Positions 6,389 through 15,346 of a DNA stretch of 64,000 bases are shown in pieces. The notes beneath the pieces are model-generated. The model was not told the DNA's origin, did not search any database, and saw only the letters and a program-made list of their open reading frames with translations. The DNA lies in contig JAHBTB010000008.1 of assembly GCA_019638795.1 (NCBI GenBank), positions 1 through 64,000 of the forward strand. The letters are read 5' to 3'. Both the position numbers and the translations under genes were made by a program. The stretch comes from Fimbriimonadaceae bacterium (GTDB taxonomy: Bacteria; Armatimonadota; Fimbriimonadia; Fimbriimonadales; Fimbriimonadaceae). The first letter of the stretch is position 1. Each line of letters opens with the position of its first letter.

Positions 6389-7693
6389 TTGACATATCGT
6401 TCTTTGTCCCGTCGTGTCTTCGTGCTTGCCGTCGCCATGTTCGCCGCCTCGTCGGCGCTGGCCCAGCACCCCGTCGCGCCCCAACTGAGCAGCAATCCAG
6501 GGGCCCGCTACACCGTCTTTCTTAACTTCACCGGGTTCAACTACAGCGGGACGTGGGCAAACCGGACGCCGGGCAACGTGCCGGCGTACACCCTTGACAG
6601 CGACGCCACGACCTTCAGCAATGCGGAGGTTTCGTCCATCAAGGAAGCTTGGGCGCGGGTGGCGACCGCTTACGTCGGGTTCAACATCAACGTCACGACG
6701 GTCGACCCGGCCGGGTCGGGCATGACCGACAGCCAGCGGAAGACGTTCTATGACGGGCACCAGTACATGACCCACACGATCTTGGGCGGTACGTACAACT
6801 GGTACGGCGCGGCGGGCGGGGTTTCCTACGTGGGCATCGCCCAGCAAGCGACGACGACCAACGGTCGCCGGACAAACTGGGTCTTTCCTGTCAACGGTTC
6901 GGGGACTGCGCCCAAGACCATGGCGGCCGCGGCGGTTCACGAGGACGGGCACCACTTGCGCCTTTCCCACCAGCACGACGAGCATAACGGCAACGAATAC
7001 AGCACCAACAACAACGCCCAAGGCTACGGCAGTTACGCTCCGATCATGGGGGCGAGCTACTACTCCCAGCGTGGGACATGGCGCCGTGGTAAGCCGGGCA
7101 CCAACGCGAACGACGTCGAAATGCTCCAGGGCAACCTGAACATCGGGCCGCTGCTGGACAGCGGTGTCGGCCACTCGTTTGGGACGGCCTCGGCCCTCGC
7201 CGTGCTGGACGACGGCACCGTCGACCCCACTGTCTCGAAGGGGTTCATCATGCCGACCGCCGAGTCCGGATACAGCCCTGACGTCTACACGACGGACTTC
7301 TTCAAGTTCAACGCGGCAGGCGGCACGGTGAACCTGACCGCTCACGACGGGTCGCAGTTCCTGGCCCCAGGGGTCGCCGACCCCGGCGCGACGATGCGGT
7401 CGGTGTTGAAGATCTACGACGCCAACGGGAACTACATCGGCACATCGACCGAGGACAACACCACCCTCGTCCACCACTGGAGCGGCCAACTCGCCATGGG
7501 CACCTACTACGCCCAGGTCCTCAGCTATGGCGCGTACGTTTCCGCATGGGAACCCTCCTCGAAGTACTTCAATATGGGGCCTTACTTCCTGACGGGTTCA
7601 GGGTTCGCCCCTGGTGCGGTGCCCGAGCCGGTCTCATTGGCGGTGCTGGCTTGCGGTGCCTTGGCCCTGGTGCGTCGGCGTCGCGTTTTGTGA
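6389..7693 (+). CDS. secreted metzincin-type metalloprotease with VPEP anchor
   Basis: A 434-residue secreted protein. The TTG start at 6389 is set by GAGGAGG five bases upstream and by the signal peptide that follows (VFVLAVAMFAASSALAQ). The zinc motif H184-E-D-G-H188-x5-H194 (HEDGHHLRLSH) fits metzincins, except that Gly of the HExxHxxGxxH motif is Arg. A Met-turn candidate, PIMG, lies near residue 220. A beta-rich domain follows. The C-terminus VPEP, a hydrophobic helix, then RRRR is a PEP-CTERM sorting signal, processed by an exosortase in species that have one. It is probably a surface or extracellular peptidase. Confidence 0.85.
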   Translation: MTYRSLSRRVFVLAVAMFAASSALAQHPVAPQLSSNPGARYTVFLNFTGFNYSGTWANRTPGNVPAYTLDSDATTFSNAEVSSIKEAWARVATAYVGFNINVTTVDPAGSGMTDSQRKTFYDGHQYMTHTILGGTYNWYGAAGGVSYVGIAQQATTTNGRRTNWVFPVNGSGTAPKTMAAAAVHEDGHHLRLSHQHDEHNGNEYSTNNNAQGYGSYAPIMGASYYSQRGTWRRGKPGTNANDVEMLQGNLNIGPLLDSGVGHSFGTASALAVLDDGTVDPTVSKGFIMPTAESGYSPDVYTTDFFKFNAAGGTVNLTAHDGSQFLAPGVADPGATMRSVLKIYDANGNYIGTSTEDNTTLVHHWSGQLAMGTYYAQVLSYGAYVSAWEPSSKYFNMGPYFLTGSGFAPGAVPEPVSLAVLACGALALVRRRRVL

Positions 7694-7756
7694 CGGCCCG
7701 GCGGGCTATGGGGCTAGACTGAGTCGGCCCCAAGGGCCTCCCACGGGCAAGACGCG

Positions 7757-9412
7757 ATGAGGAGCAAGACCGACCCGACCCTGCCGCCCATGTCCGGCGT
7801 CCGGTGGACCGTCGCCGCGTTGCTCTTCTTCGCGACGACGGTCAACTACCTGGACCGCCAGATCTACGCCCTCCTCGTGCCCAAGTTTGAGGGCGACCTC
7901 AGGCTTGGCCCCTTGGACCTCGCCTTCATCAACGTCTGCTTCCTCTTGCCCTACGGCTTTGGCATGGTGTTCGTCGGCCGTTTCCTGGACCGCGTCGGGG
8001 TCAAGAAAGGTCTTGGCGTCACCTTCATGCTATGGAACCTGGCGTCGATGGCCCATGCTCTGATCGGCAACCTCGGTTCGTTCGCCTTTGTCCGGGCGTT
8101 GCTGGGGGTCGGGGAGGCGGGCAATTTTCCCGGGTGCACCAAGGCGGTCAGTGAGTGGTTCCCCAAGAAGGAACGGGCCACCGCCTTCGGCATCTTCAAT
8201 TCGGGCTCGAACATCGGTTTTGTCCTCGCCTCGGTGGCGACGCCGTTCCTCACCGAGGCCCTGCACTGGGGGTGGCAGGCGTGTTTTGCCGTCCTCGGCG
8301 GCATCGGCGTGGTGTGGATCTTCTTTTGGTCAAGGCTCTACCACCGTCCCGCGGAACACAGCAAGGTGTCGGCGGCCGAACTGGCCCATATCGAGAGTGA
8401 CGACGACCCGCCGGCCGAGACGTTCACCTACGCGCAGGTGTTGGGAATGCGCCCGTTGTGGGGGGTGGCTGTCACCAAGGCGTTGACCGAAGCGCCGTGG
8501 TGGCTGTACATCACGTGGCTGCCCAAGTTTCTCACCGACCAGTACCACCTTCCGCCCGCCTTCATGGCCCTGGCGATCCCGCCCGTCTTCTTGCTCGCCG
8601 ATGTCGGCGCGGTAGGAGGCGGCTGGCTGTCCTCCACCCTCATCAAGCGGGGCTGGTCTGTCGGCCGGGCGCGCAAGACGGCGATGACGGTCTGCGGGGT
8701 CTGCGCCCTGCCGATCATGTTCGTCGGGCTCATGCCCGCGAGCATGGTGGGGGTCGCCGTCGCCCTCATCGCGCTGGGGGCTTCGGCCCACCAGGGATGG
8801 AGCAGCAATGTGTACACACTGCTCTCCGACACCCTGCCGAAAGGGGCCGTGGGCATGGCGGTCGGCGTCATCACCGCCGTCGGCGTCACCGGGGCGGCCG
8901 CCTTCCAGTTCTTCATCGGCGCCTCCGTCCAGGCCGGCTCCTATGCGCCGCCGTTCATCCTCGCGGGCACCCTCTATCTGGTGGGCGTCCTCGTCTTCCA
9001 TCTGATCGTGCCGAAGGTGGAGCCGGTACGACCCGGCAAGCCGGTGAACATGGCGTGGATCGGCGTCTTGGCCGCGTGTCTTCTCGGCGGGCTGCTCACG
9101 ATCCAATACGTGACCAGCAAGCCGCCCTACGCGGACATGGCGGCTTACGAGGCGCACCGGGCCGCCGAGATCAAGGTCGACGGAGGCGTCGCCACCCTCG
9201 GCCCGAAAGCCAAGGTCGGCTGGATGGACGCCCGCTGGGTTGGTTGGTCCGTGCCGGGTCAGTCAACGCTCGCCAAGGTCGAATTGGTGAAGTTCGACGC
9301 CCACGGCCATCCGTTTGTCGAGGGGAAGGGCGACAAGGCGGACAAGTATGTCGGACCCTCCCTCGACGTGGTGCGCCAAGAGCTCGGTCCGCGTCCACCT
9401 GACAAGAATTGA
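7757..9412 (+). CDS. MFS transporter (ACS family) with C-terminal extension
   Basis: This 551-residue membrane protein resembles hexuronate/galactonate anion:cation symporters: TTVNYLDRQIYALLVP at helix 1, GRFLDRVGVKKGL in the loop 2-3 motif, VRALLGVGEAGNFPG, and EWFPKKERATAFGIFNSGSNIG. About 12 helices end near residue 455. A roughly 95-residue hydrophilic tail follows (after TIQYVTSK) that is not part of the standard fold and has no recognised domain. The substrate is probably a sugar acid or other organic anion, by family. No catabolic neighbour is present to specify it. Confidence 0.88.
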   Translation: MRSKTDPTLPPMSGVRWTVAALLFFATTVNYLDRQIYALLVPKFEGDLRLGPLDLAFINVCFLLPYGFGMVFVGRFLDRVGVKKGLGVTFMLWNLASMAHALIGNLGSFAFVRALLGVGEAGNFPGCTKAVSEWFPKKERATAFGIFNSGSNIGFVLASVATPFLTEALHWGWQACFAVLGGIGVVWIFFWSRLYHRPAEHSKVSAAELAHIESDDDPPAETFTYAQVLGMRPLWGVAVTKALTEAPWWLYITWLPKFLTDQYHLPPAFMALAIPPVFLLADVGAVGGGWLSSTLIKRGWSVGRARKTAMTVCGVCALPIMFVGLMPASMVGVAVALIALGASAHQGWSSNVYTLLSDTLPKGAVGMAVGVITAVGVTGAAAFQFFIGASVQAGSYAPPFILAGTLYLVGVLVFHLIVPKVEPVRPGKPVNMAWIGVLAACLLGGLLTIQYVTSKPPYADMAAYEAHRAAEIKVDGGVATLGPKAKVGWMDARWVGWSVPGQSTLAKVELVKFDAHGHPFVEGKGDKADKYVGPSLDVVRQELGPRPPDKN

Positions 9413-9468
9413 TCAGAAACCACCACCTACCTGGGAACCTGACGGGGGCGATGTCGGTCGGAAAACTA

Positions 9469-9498
9469 GCGACACTACGAGGTCGTTGGCCCTATACT
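9469..9498 (+). promoter_or_regulatory. probable promoter of the subtilase gene
   Basis: -10 TATACT (9493-9498) and -35 GCGACA (9469-9474, 4 of 6 consensus) with an 18-base spacer. Transcription would start near 9505. A CTGGAG ribosome binding site precedes the ATG at 9525. The -35 match is weak. Confidence 0.5.
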
Positions 9499-9524
9499 AA
9501 CGAGTCATCTGGAGTTTTTCACCT

Positions 9525-12026
9525 ATGAAGCTTAGGTTCCTGTCTCTTACTCTCGCGGTGGCGACAGCCGCCGTTTCCTGCGCCTTCTTCAAGAACCGCC
9601 CCAGCGTCCCCGTCGGGGCCAAGAACGAGATCGTCAGGGGGCAACTCCGGGTCAAGCTCCGGCAGGGGCAAAGCCAGGCCCGGCTGACCGGACTCCCCCG
9701 CGGGTCGCACTTCATGAACTGGGTCGGACCGGGCGGATGGAGTGTTTGGCTGATCCCGAAGTCGGTCGATCCCCGCCAGGCCGCGCGCGAGGCGATGCAG
9801 GACCCGATGGTCGTCTGCGCCGAACCGGTCAACAAGGTGTACACGCTGATCAACGAGCCGAACGACGCCGACTGGCCGGTCGAGGAGACCGACCCGGAGG
9901 TCGTCCTCGACCTAGGCGACGTCAGTCCGTCGTTCCGCCGGATGTGGAACTTGGTGGACACCGACGCCCTGAATGCGTGGGACATTTACCCCGGTACCTA
10001 CTACACGTCGTTGACGAAGCCGAACGGGCCGATCATCGCGATCATCGACTCCGGCTGCGACCAGAACCACCCCGACTTCATCAACGCCGGCGGGTCGACC
10101 ACCGACACGGCCGGAGGCGGACAGCTGAACTGGTCGCTGAGCCGCCACTTCAGCTTCGGCGCTCCCGACGGCCTATCCTGGAACGACGACAACGGCCACG
10201 GGACCCACGTGGCCGGCTTGGCCTTGGCCGCCGCCAACAACGGTGCGTTCAGCGGCCACGGTGTGCCGGGCCTGGGCTACAACGCCCAGGGGATGATCCT
10301 GAAGATCATCGACCAAAGCGGCGGTGGCACCGACACCGACGCGGCCGGCGCGATCTACTACGCCGCCGACAACGGCGCGGACATCATCAACCTGAGCTTG
10401 GGAACGGAGAACTTCTCCCAGGCCTTCCAAGACGCCGTCACCTACGCCTGGCAGAAGGGAAGCCTCGTCATCGCGGCAGGCAATGAGAACGGTAACGGGG
10501 GCGGCGACCTCGGCCCGATCTATCCGGCCGCCTGCAGCGGAGCCTTGGCGGTCGAGGCGAACGGCCCCGACTATTTCCCCGCGACATCGACCTATGCGGG
10601 CTTTGGCCACTATGTCGACATCGCGGCCCCCGGCGGCGACATTGTCCAAGACCCAGACTTCTTCCTGATCCAATTCGTCTGGTCGACGGCGATGCGTGTG
10701 CCGGGCGGCCCGGGGAGCCTGTACGACCTGAGCTCCCAAGGCGTTCTCTACCCGCCGTACAACCTGAACTACGCTTACCTTGCGGGGACCTCGATGGCGT
10801 GCCCGCAGGTGGCCGGTGCCGCCGCCCTCTACTACGGGCGGTTTGGCCTGCGCCAGAACCAGGGCCACGTCAACATCCGCGCCTATCGCGCCCTCGAAAG
10901 GACAGCGTTTGGGGCGATGGGCGCGCCGTTCGGCGCATGGGAGCCCTATCAAGGATACGGGAGTCTGGACGCCTACAGCCTGATGTTCGACGGGAACCCG
11001 CGTGGCGCGACCGTCGGGTCGATCGAGGGCATCGTCTACTTTGGCGGGACGCCGGTCTCCAATGTCCAGGTACGGGCCCAGAAGACGACCGGCGGCACGA
11101 TCTTCTCCACGACGACCCAGGCCGACGGCACGTATCGGTTCGACAGTATGCCGACCGGCACCTACAACGTCACCGCCGCCCCGTTTGGGAACAGCAAGAC
11201 AAAGAAGGCGTTGGTCAGTGCAGGCAGCGACGCGACGGGACTCGACATTTGGTCGGGTGGTGACCCGTGGGATTCGAACCCGCCGGTCGTCCCGGTCTTC
11301 ACCGTCAATTCGGTCACGTCGTCTACCGTCGCCCTTTCCCAGTGGGGCTACGACACCGAGAGCAGCATCGACAGCCTTACCTTCCGGATCGGCACGACGC
11401 TGGGTGGCCAGGACGTCTATCCCGACACCGAGATGGTCACGGAATCGACCGACGTCAGCCTCACCGGACTCTCGTTGGCCTCGGGGACGACGTACTACCT
11501 CCGCGCGACCTACACGAACGGGGCGGGCATGGCGACATCGGTCGACCGCCAGATCTCCTTCGGGTCGCTGACGTCGGTGCCGCCTTCGTCGTACCAGCTG
11601 TTCCGCGGGACCCTTGTCTCCGGCGGGCTGAGCGAGTTGCTGAACAGCGACGACCAAAGGCTCGTCGCCAAGCAGGGCCTCGTGCTCACGAAGGCCGAGC
11701 CTCCCGTCCAGTTGATTGTCACCGGCACGTCGCCGACCTCGAACCCGACCACGTTCAAGGTGCGGGTGGAGGCCCAGGCGTCGGTGTCAGGGTTGGTCCA
11801 GACCATCGAACTGTGGGACTACGTCGCCGGTGCCTATGTCCAGGTCGACTCGCGGAGCCAACCCAAGACGGACACCGTCGTCGAGGTCAGCCCGACCAAC
11901 CCGGCCCGGTTCATCAAGGCGTCGAACAAGGAAGTGAAGGCAAAGTTCACCTACAAGGCGTCCGGGCCGGTGTCCGAGTTCCCGTGGAAGGTCAGCTTCG
12001 ACCAGACCACCTGGCTCGTGCAGTGA
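9525..12026 (+). CDS. secreted S8 (subtilisin-like) serine protease
   Basis: An 833-residue exported protease. The signal sequence ends with AAVSC, which could be a lipoprotein cleavage site. An inhibitor-like prodomain (about 35-110) precedes the S8 domain with Asp175 (AIIDSGCD), His225 (NGHGTHVAG) and Ser423 (GTSMACPQVAGAAA), a complete catalytic triad. From about 503 there is a carboxypeptidase-regulatory-like beta domain (GSIEGIVYFGGTPVSNVQV...DGTYRFDSMPTGTYNVTA). A fibronectin-III-like region follows, with a final beta-rich domain. It probably degrades extracellular proteins. It is monocistronic, with its own promoter and a strong hairpin after the stop. Confidence 0.93.
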   Translation: MKLRFLSLTLAVATAAVSCAFFKNRPSVPVGAKNEIVRGQLRVKLRQGQSQARLTGLPRGSHFMNWVGPGGWSVWLIPKSVDPRQAAREAMQDPMVVCAEPVNKVYTLINEPNDADWPVEETDPEVVLDLGDVSPSFRRMWNLVDTDALNAWDIYPGTYYTSLTKPNGPIIAIIDSGCDQNHPDFINAGGSTTDTAGGGQLNWSLSRHFSFGAPDGLSWNDDNGHGTHVAGLALAAANNGAFSGHGVPGLGYNAQGMILKIIDQSGGGTDTDAAGAIYYAADNGADIINLSLGTENFSQAFQDAVTYAWQKGSLVIAAGNENGNGGGDLGPIYPAACSGALAVEANGPDYFPATSTYAGFGHYVDIAAPGGDIVQDPDFFLIQFVWSTAMRVPGGPGSLYDLSSQGVLYPPYNLNYAYLAGTSMACPQVAGAAALYYGRFGLRQNQGHVNIRAYRALERTAFGAMGAPFGAWEPYQGYGSLDAYSLMFDGNPRGATVGSIEGIVYFGGTPVSNVQVRAQKTTGGTIFSTTTQADGTYRFDSMPTGTYNVTAAPFGNSKTKKALVSAGSDATGLDIWSGGDPWDSNPPVVPVFTVNSVTSSTVALSQWGYDTESSIDSLTFRIGTTLGGQDVYPDTEMVTESTDVSLTGLSLASGTTYYLRATYTNGAGMATSVDRQISFGSLTSVPPSSYQLFRGTLVSGGLSELLNSDDQRLVAKQGLVLTKAEPPVQLIVTGTSPTSNPTTFKVRVEAQASVSGLVQTIELWDYVAGAYVQVDSRSQPKTDTVVEVSPTNPARFIKASNKEVKAKFTYKASGPVSEFPWKVSFDQTTWLVQ

Positions 12027-12034
12027 CATAGTGA

Positions 12035-12066
12035 CGGGGCCGGGCGGCCTGCGCCGCCCGGCCCCG
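12035..12066 (+). terminator. strong GC hairpin after the subtilase gene
   Basis: A perfect 13-bp stem (CGGGGCCGGGCGG / CCGCCCGGCCCCG) with a 6-base loop begins 8 bases after the stop codon. There is no T-run, so it is an atypical terminator or an mRNA 3' stabiliser. Confidence 0.55.
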
Positions 12067-12124
12067 CGCAACCGGCGCCTGAACCTGGCCGTGTTACAAT
12101 GCGGGGCGTAGGGGTGCCCGAGGA

Positions 12125-12715
12125 ATGTTCCTTCTATACGTCACGTCCGCATTAGTGGCCGGCGTCTTGGTCTTGCTCAGCTTTCTGGGCGCAGACCATG
12201 GCGCTGACCACGAGGTCGGGGTCGATCATGAGGTCACGGCCGACCATGACTCCGGCACTGACGTCCACGGCGCTTGGTTGCCCTTTTTCAGCCTCCGGTT
12301 CTACATCTACTTCTTTGCCGGACTCGGCACGACCGGGCTTCTCTTGACCCTCCTCGCCAAGACCCCTGAACCTTGGGCGGGCATCATCTCCGGCTGCGTG
12401 GGACTTGGGACGGGGCTCGCCGTCTCGATGCTCATCCGCGCCCTTCGTGTCTCCGAGTCGACGAGCGGGGCCCGCCAGACCGATATGCTGGGCAAGGAGG
12501 CCGAAGTCATGGTCACGATCCGTGGCGGTACGCCGGGGCGGATCCGCTTGTCGGTGAAGGGTGACATCCTCGATGTCCTCGCCGTCACCCAGGACGGCGA
12601 GACGATCGACCCGGGAGCCTCCGTCGTGGTGCTGGAGATGGCCGACGACAAGGCCGTGGTGGCACGAAGAGAGAACATACTGGGAGACGACCACGTCGAG
12701 GTGACAACAAGCTGA
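12125..12715 (+). CDS. NfeD/YuaF-like membrane protein
   Basis: A 196-residue protein with an N-terminal helix (about 1-24), a His/Asp-rich extracytoplasmic loop (DHGADHEVGVDHEVTADHD), and further helices near 52-76 and 82-105. A C-terminal OB-fold domain (about 115-185, GKEAEVMVTIRGGTPGRIRL) follows. NfeD-type proteins accompany flotillins, and in Bacillus YuaF is co-transcribed with FloT. The stop overlaps the start of the first flotillin gene by one base (TGATG), so the two are translationally coupled. The His/Asp-rich loop might bind metal, which is inference. Confidence 0.85.
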   Translation: MFLLYVTSALVAGVLVLLSFLGADHGADHEVGVDHEVTADHDSGTDVHGAWLPFFSLRFYIYFFAGLGTTGLLLTLLAKTPEPWAGIISGCVGLGTGLAVSMLIRALRVSESTSGARQTDMLGKEAEVMVTIRGGTPGRIRLSVKGDILDVLAVTQDGETIDPGASVVVLEMADDKAVVARRENILGDDHVEVTTS

Positions 12716-14016
12716 TGGGACTTGACCAATTGCAAACACCCAACCTGATGCCGGCGCTGTTTACGGCCGGCGGGATTCTGATCGCCCTGTTGGCGTTCGT
12801 CGCCTTGTTCCGCAACATCCTCTACATTTGCCCGCCGAACGAGGTGCTCATATTCTCGGGACGCAAGCGTAAGCTTGCCGACGGCAGCACCCGCGGTTTC
12901 CGCGCGATCTTCGGCGGTCGGGGGATCAAGGTCCCCGTGCTGGAGACGGTCTCCCGGATGAGCCTCAACATCATGGAAGTCCCCATCGCCATCCGTGGGG
13001 CGTATTCCAAGGGTGGCGTCGCCCTCAACGTCGACGCGATAGCCAACGTCAAGATCAGCAGCGACCCCGTGGTCGTCGGCAACGCGATCGAGCGATTTTT
13101 GGGCCGTAACCCCAATGAGATCAGGCGGGTCGCCAAGGAGACGCTGGAAGGGCACCTCCGCGGCGTCCTTGCCAAATTGACTCCGGAAGAGTGCAACGAA
13201 GACCGGCTCAAGTTCGCCGAAGAGCTGAGCCAGGAGAGCGAGCAAGACCTCAAGAAGCTCGGCATCCACCTAGACACTTTTAAGATCCAGCACATCAGCG
13301 ACGACAAGCACTACTTGGACTCTCGGAGTAGGGAAGCGATCGCCAACGTGATCCGTGACGCCGAGATCGCGGAGAGCGACGCCCAGCGGTCGGCCGAGCA
13401 AGCCGAGGCGGAGAACCGTGGCCGGGCTAACGTCATCCAGGCCAACGTCGAGGCAAGCATCTCGGCGATGGAGAACGAGCTGCGGCGTGTCAAGGCAGAC
13501 CTGGAGGCCCAGGTCAAGTCCGAGGAAGAACGGACCCTCGCCGCCGCCCGTGAGGCTCGGGCGATCGCCGAGCAAGAACTCCAGCAGATCCGTACCGAAC
13601 TTGAGTCCCTACGCCTGCAGGCCGAACAGGTGTTGCCGGCCTCCGCGGCCCAGAGGGCTCAAGAGTACAAGGCGAAGGGTGACGCCGCGATCCTGCGCGA
13701 GCGTGGTATCGCCGCGTCCCAGGCCCTAGAGGTGCTGAGCGCGGCTTGGCGCGAGGCGGGGAACAGCGCCCTGACGATCTACTTGATCGAAGACTTTGAG
13801 AAGATCCTTGCCAGCGCGTCGGCCGGCGTCGCCAAGGTCAAGGTGGACGGACTTTCGATGATCGACGGCGGTGACGGCAAGACTCTTTCGGGATACGTCA
13901 GCAGCTATCCCGCCATGCTCGGTTCGATCTTCGAGGCGGTCAACGTCTCGACCGGTATCAACATCCCGGCCGCGATCTCGGGCCGAGGACAGGCCCAGCA
14001 GGAGAAGCAATCGTGA
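12715..14016 (+). CDS. flotillin-like SPFH protein 1
   Basis: A 433-residue protein with an N-terminal membrane segment (about 17-38), an SPFH/band-7 domain (about 38-210, YICPPNEVLIFSGRK...GGRGIKVPVLETVSRM), and a long Ala/Glu-rich coiled coil (about 215-345). A C-terminal region (DGLSMIDGGDGKTLSGY) follows. Flotillins scaffold membrane microdomains and oligomerise through the coiled coil. It forms an operon with the NfeD-like gene and a second flotillin, whose GTG start overlaps its stop by four bases. The two flotillins clearly derive from one duplication. Confidence 0.9.
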   Translation: MGLDQLQTPNLMPALFTAGGILIALLAFVALFRNILYICPPNEVLIFSGRKRKLADGSTRGFRAIFGGRGIKVPVLETVSRMSLNIMEVPIAIRGAYSKGGVALNVDAIANVKISSDPVVVGNAIERFLGRNPNEIRRVAKETLEGHLRGVLAKLTPEECNEDRLKFAEELSQESEQDLKKLGIHLDTFKIQHISDDKHYLDSRSREAIANVIRDAEIAESDAQRSAEQAEAENRGRANVIQANVEASISAMENELRRVKADLEAQVKSEEERTLAAAREARAIAEQELQQIRTELESLRLQAEQVLPASAAQRAQEYKAKGDAAILRERGIAASQALEVLSAAWREAGNSALTIYLIEDFEKILASASAGVAKVKVDGLSMIDGGDGKTLSGYVSSYPAMLGSIFEAVNVSTGINIPAAISGRGQAQQEKQS

Positions 14017-15320
14017 ACGTGGCCATCATCGCCCTTGGCGTCCTTGTATTTTTTGTTTTCATCGGCTTCATGGCCATCAAGGGCCTGATCTACATCTGTG
14101 CGCCGAACGAGGTGCTGATCTTCTCGGGCGGCAGGCAGCAGGAGGGCGCCCGTAGCTTTGGTTACCGCCTGATCAAGGGGGGCCGGGGCATCCGTGTGCC
14201 CTTGCTCGAACGGGTCGACCGCATGGACCTGACCAACATGGGCATTGACATCCAAGCGGTCAACGCCTATGCGAAAGGGGGCATCCCCTTGACCGTCCAG
14301 GGCGTGGCCAACGTCAAGATCGCCGGCCACGAGCCGCTCATCCACAATGCCATCGAACGGTTCCTTGGCAAGACGCGCGAAGAGATCATGGCGATCGCCA
14401 AGGCGACTCTGGAAGGCTCCTTGCGCGGCATCTTGGCCACGATGACCCCGGAGCAGGTGAACGAAGACAAGCTGCTCTTTGCCGAAAGGCTGGTGCAAGA
14501 GGTCGAACAGGACATGACCGCCCTCGGGCTCGTCGTCGACACGATGAAAATCCAGAACGTCCAGGACGAGGTCAAGTACCTGGACAGTCTCGGTCGCAAG
14601 CGGAATGCCGAAGTCATTGCCACCGCGCGAATCGCCGAGGCCATCGCCCGGGCCGACTCGGACATCCAGACGGCCGAGAACCTGGAGCGACAGCGCAAGG
14701 CCCAGATCGAGGCGGACACGAACATCGCCAAAGCCGACGCCCAACGACGCCTGACCGAGACGCTGACCCGTCGCGAAGCGCTGGTCGCCGAAGAGAAAGC
14801 CCAGGTCATGGCCGCTGTCGCGCAGTCAAAGGCCGACCTCGACGTCCAGAAGGCGCGGATCGAACAGGTCCGGCGTAAGTTGGAGGCCGACGTGGTCGTT
14901 CCGGCCAAGGCCAGCCAAGAGGCGTCGGAGGCCAGCGCCCGCGCCCAGACCGCCGCGATCATTGAGAACGGCCGGGCCCGCGCCGAAGCCCTGCGCCAAC
15001 TGGTCGACACCTACGAAAAGGCCGGGCCAAGCGCACGGGAGGTCCTGCTGACCCAAAAGCTCACGTCGGTGATCAACGCCTTGACGGCGACGATCCCCGA
15101 GACCACGGTGGACAAGGTGACGATGATCGACCCTCGGGCAGGAGGCGGCGGAGTGACCGCGGCCCTGCCTCTCTTGGAGCAGGTGAAGCAGCTCTTTGGG
15201 ATCGACGTCGTGCAGAAGTTGAACGATTTCGGCCGAGCCCCCGAACCGGCCAGCCAGCCCGTGACAGTGGTTCCGGTGGAGCCGGTGGAGCCCATACCGC
15301 CGCCTAAGTCCAGACCCTGA
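14013..15320 (+). CDS. flotillin-like SPFH protein 2
   Basis: A 435-residue paralogue of the preceding gene: an N-terminal membrane helix (about 3-25), an SPFH domain (YICAPNEVLIFSGGR...GGRGIRVPLLERVDRM), a long coiled coil rich in Ala, Glu and Arg, and a Pro/Val-rich C-terminus (VVPVEPVEPIPPPK). The GTG start at 14013 is supported by the GTGA overlap. Tandem SPFH paralogues suggest a hetero-oligomeric membrane scaffold with the NfeD-like partner. That is inference from operon structure and known FloT/FloA biology. Confidence 0.9.
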   Translation: MNVAIIALGVLVFFVFIGFMAIKGLIYICAPNEVLIFSGGRQQEGARSFGYRLIKGGRGIRVPLLERVDRMDLTNMGIDIQAVNAYAKGGIPLTVQGVANVKIAGHEPLIHNAIERFLGKTREEIMAIAKATLEGSLRGILATMTPEQVNEDKLLFAERLVQEVEQDMTALGLVVDTMKIQNVQDEVKYLDSLGRKRNAEVIATARIAEAIARADSDIQTAENLERQRKAQIEADTNIAKADAQRRLTETLTRREALVAEEKAQVMAAVAQSKADLDVQKARIEQVRRKLEADVVVPAKASQEASEASARAQTAAIIENGRARAEALRQLVDTYEKAGPSAREVLLTQKLTSVINALTATIPETTVDKVTMIDPRAGGGGVTAALPLLEQVKQLFGIDVVQKLNDFGRAPEPASQPVTVVPVEPVEPIPPPKSRP

Positions 15321-15346
15321 CGCGGGGGGAACTTCTGGCTGAATCG

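Noticed and set aside
6122-7489. 455-codon minus-strand frame
   Set aside because: It covers the metzincin gene antisense. Its amino-acid content is Arg/Val/Gly-heavy and lacks motifs, whereas the plus-strand protein has a signal peptide, zinc motif and anchor.
10173-11657. 494-codon minus-strand frame
   Set aside because: Antisense to the S8 protease. High GC opens long shadow frames, and no domain is visible.
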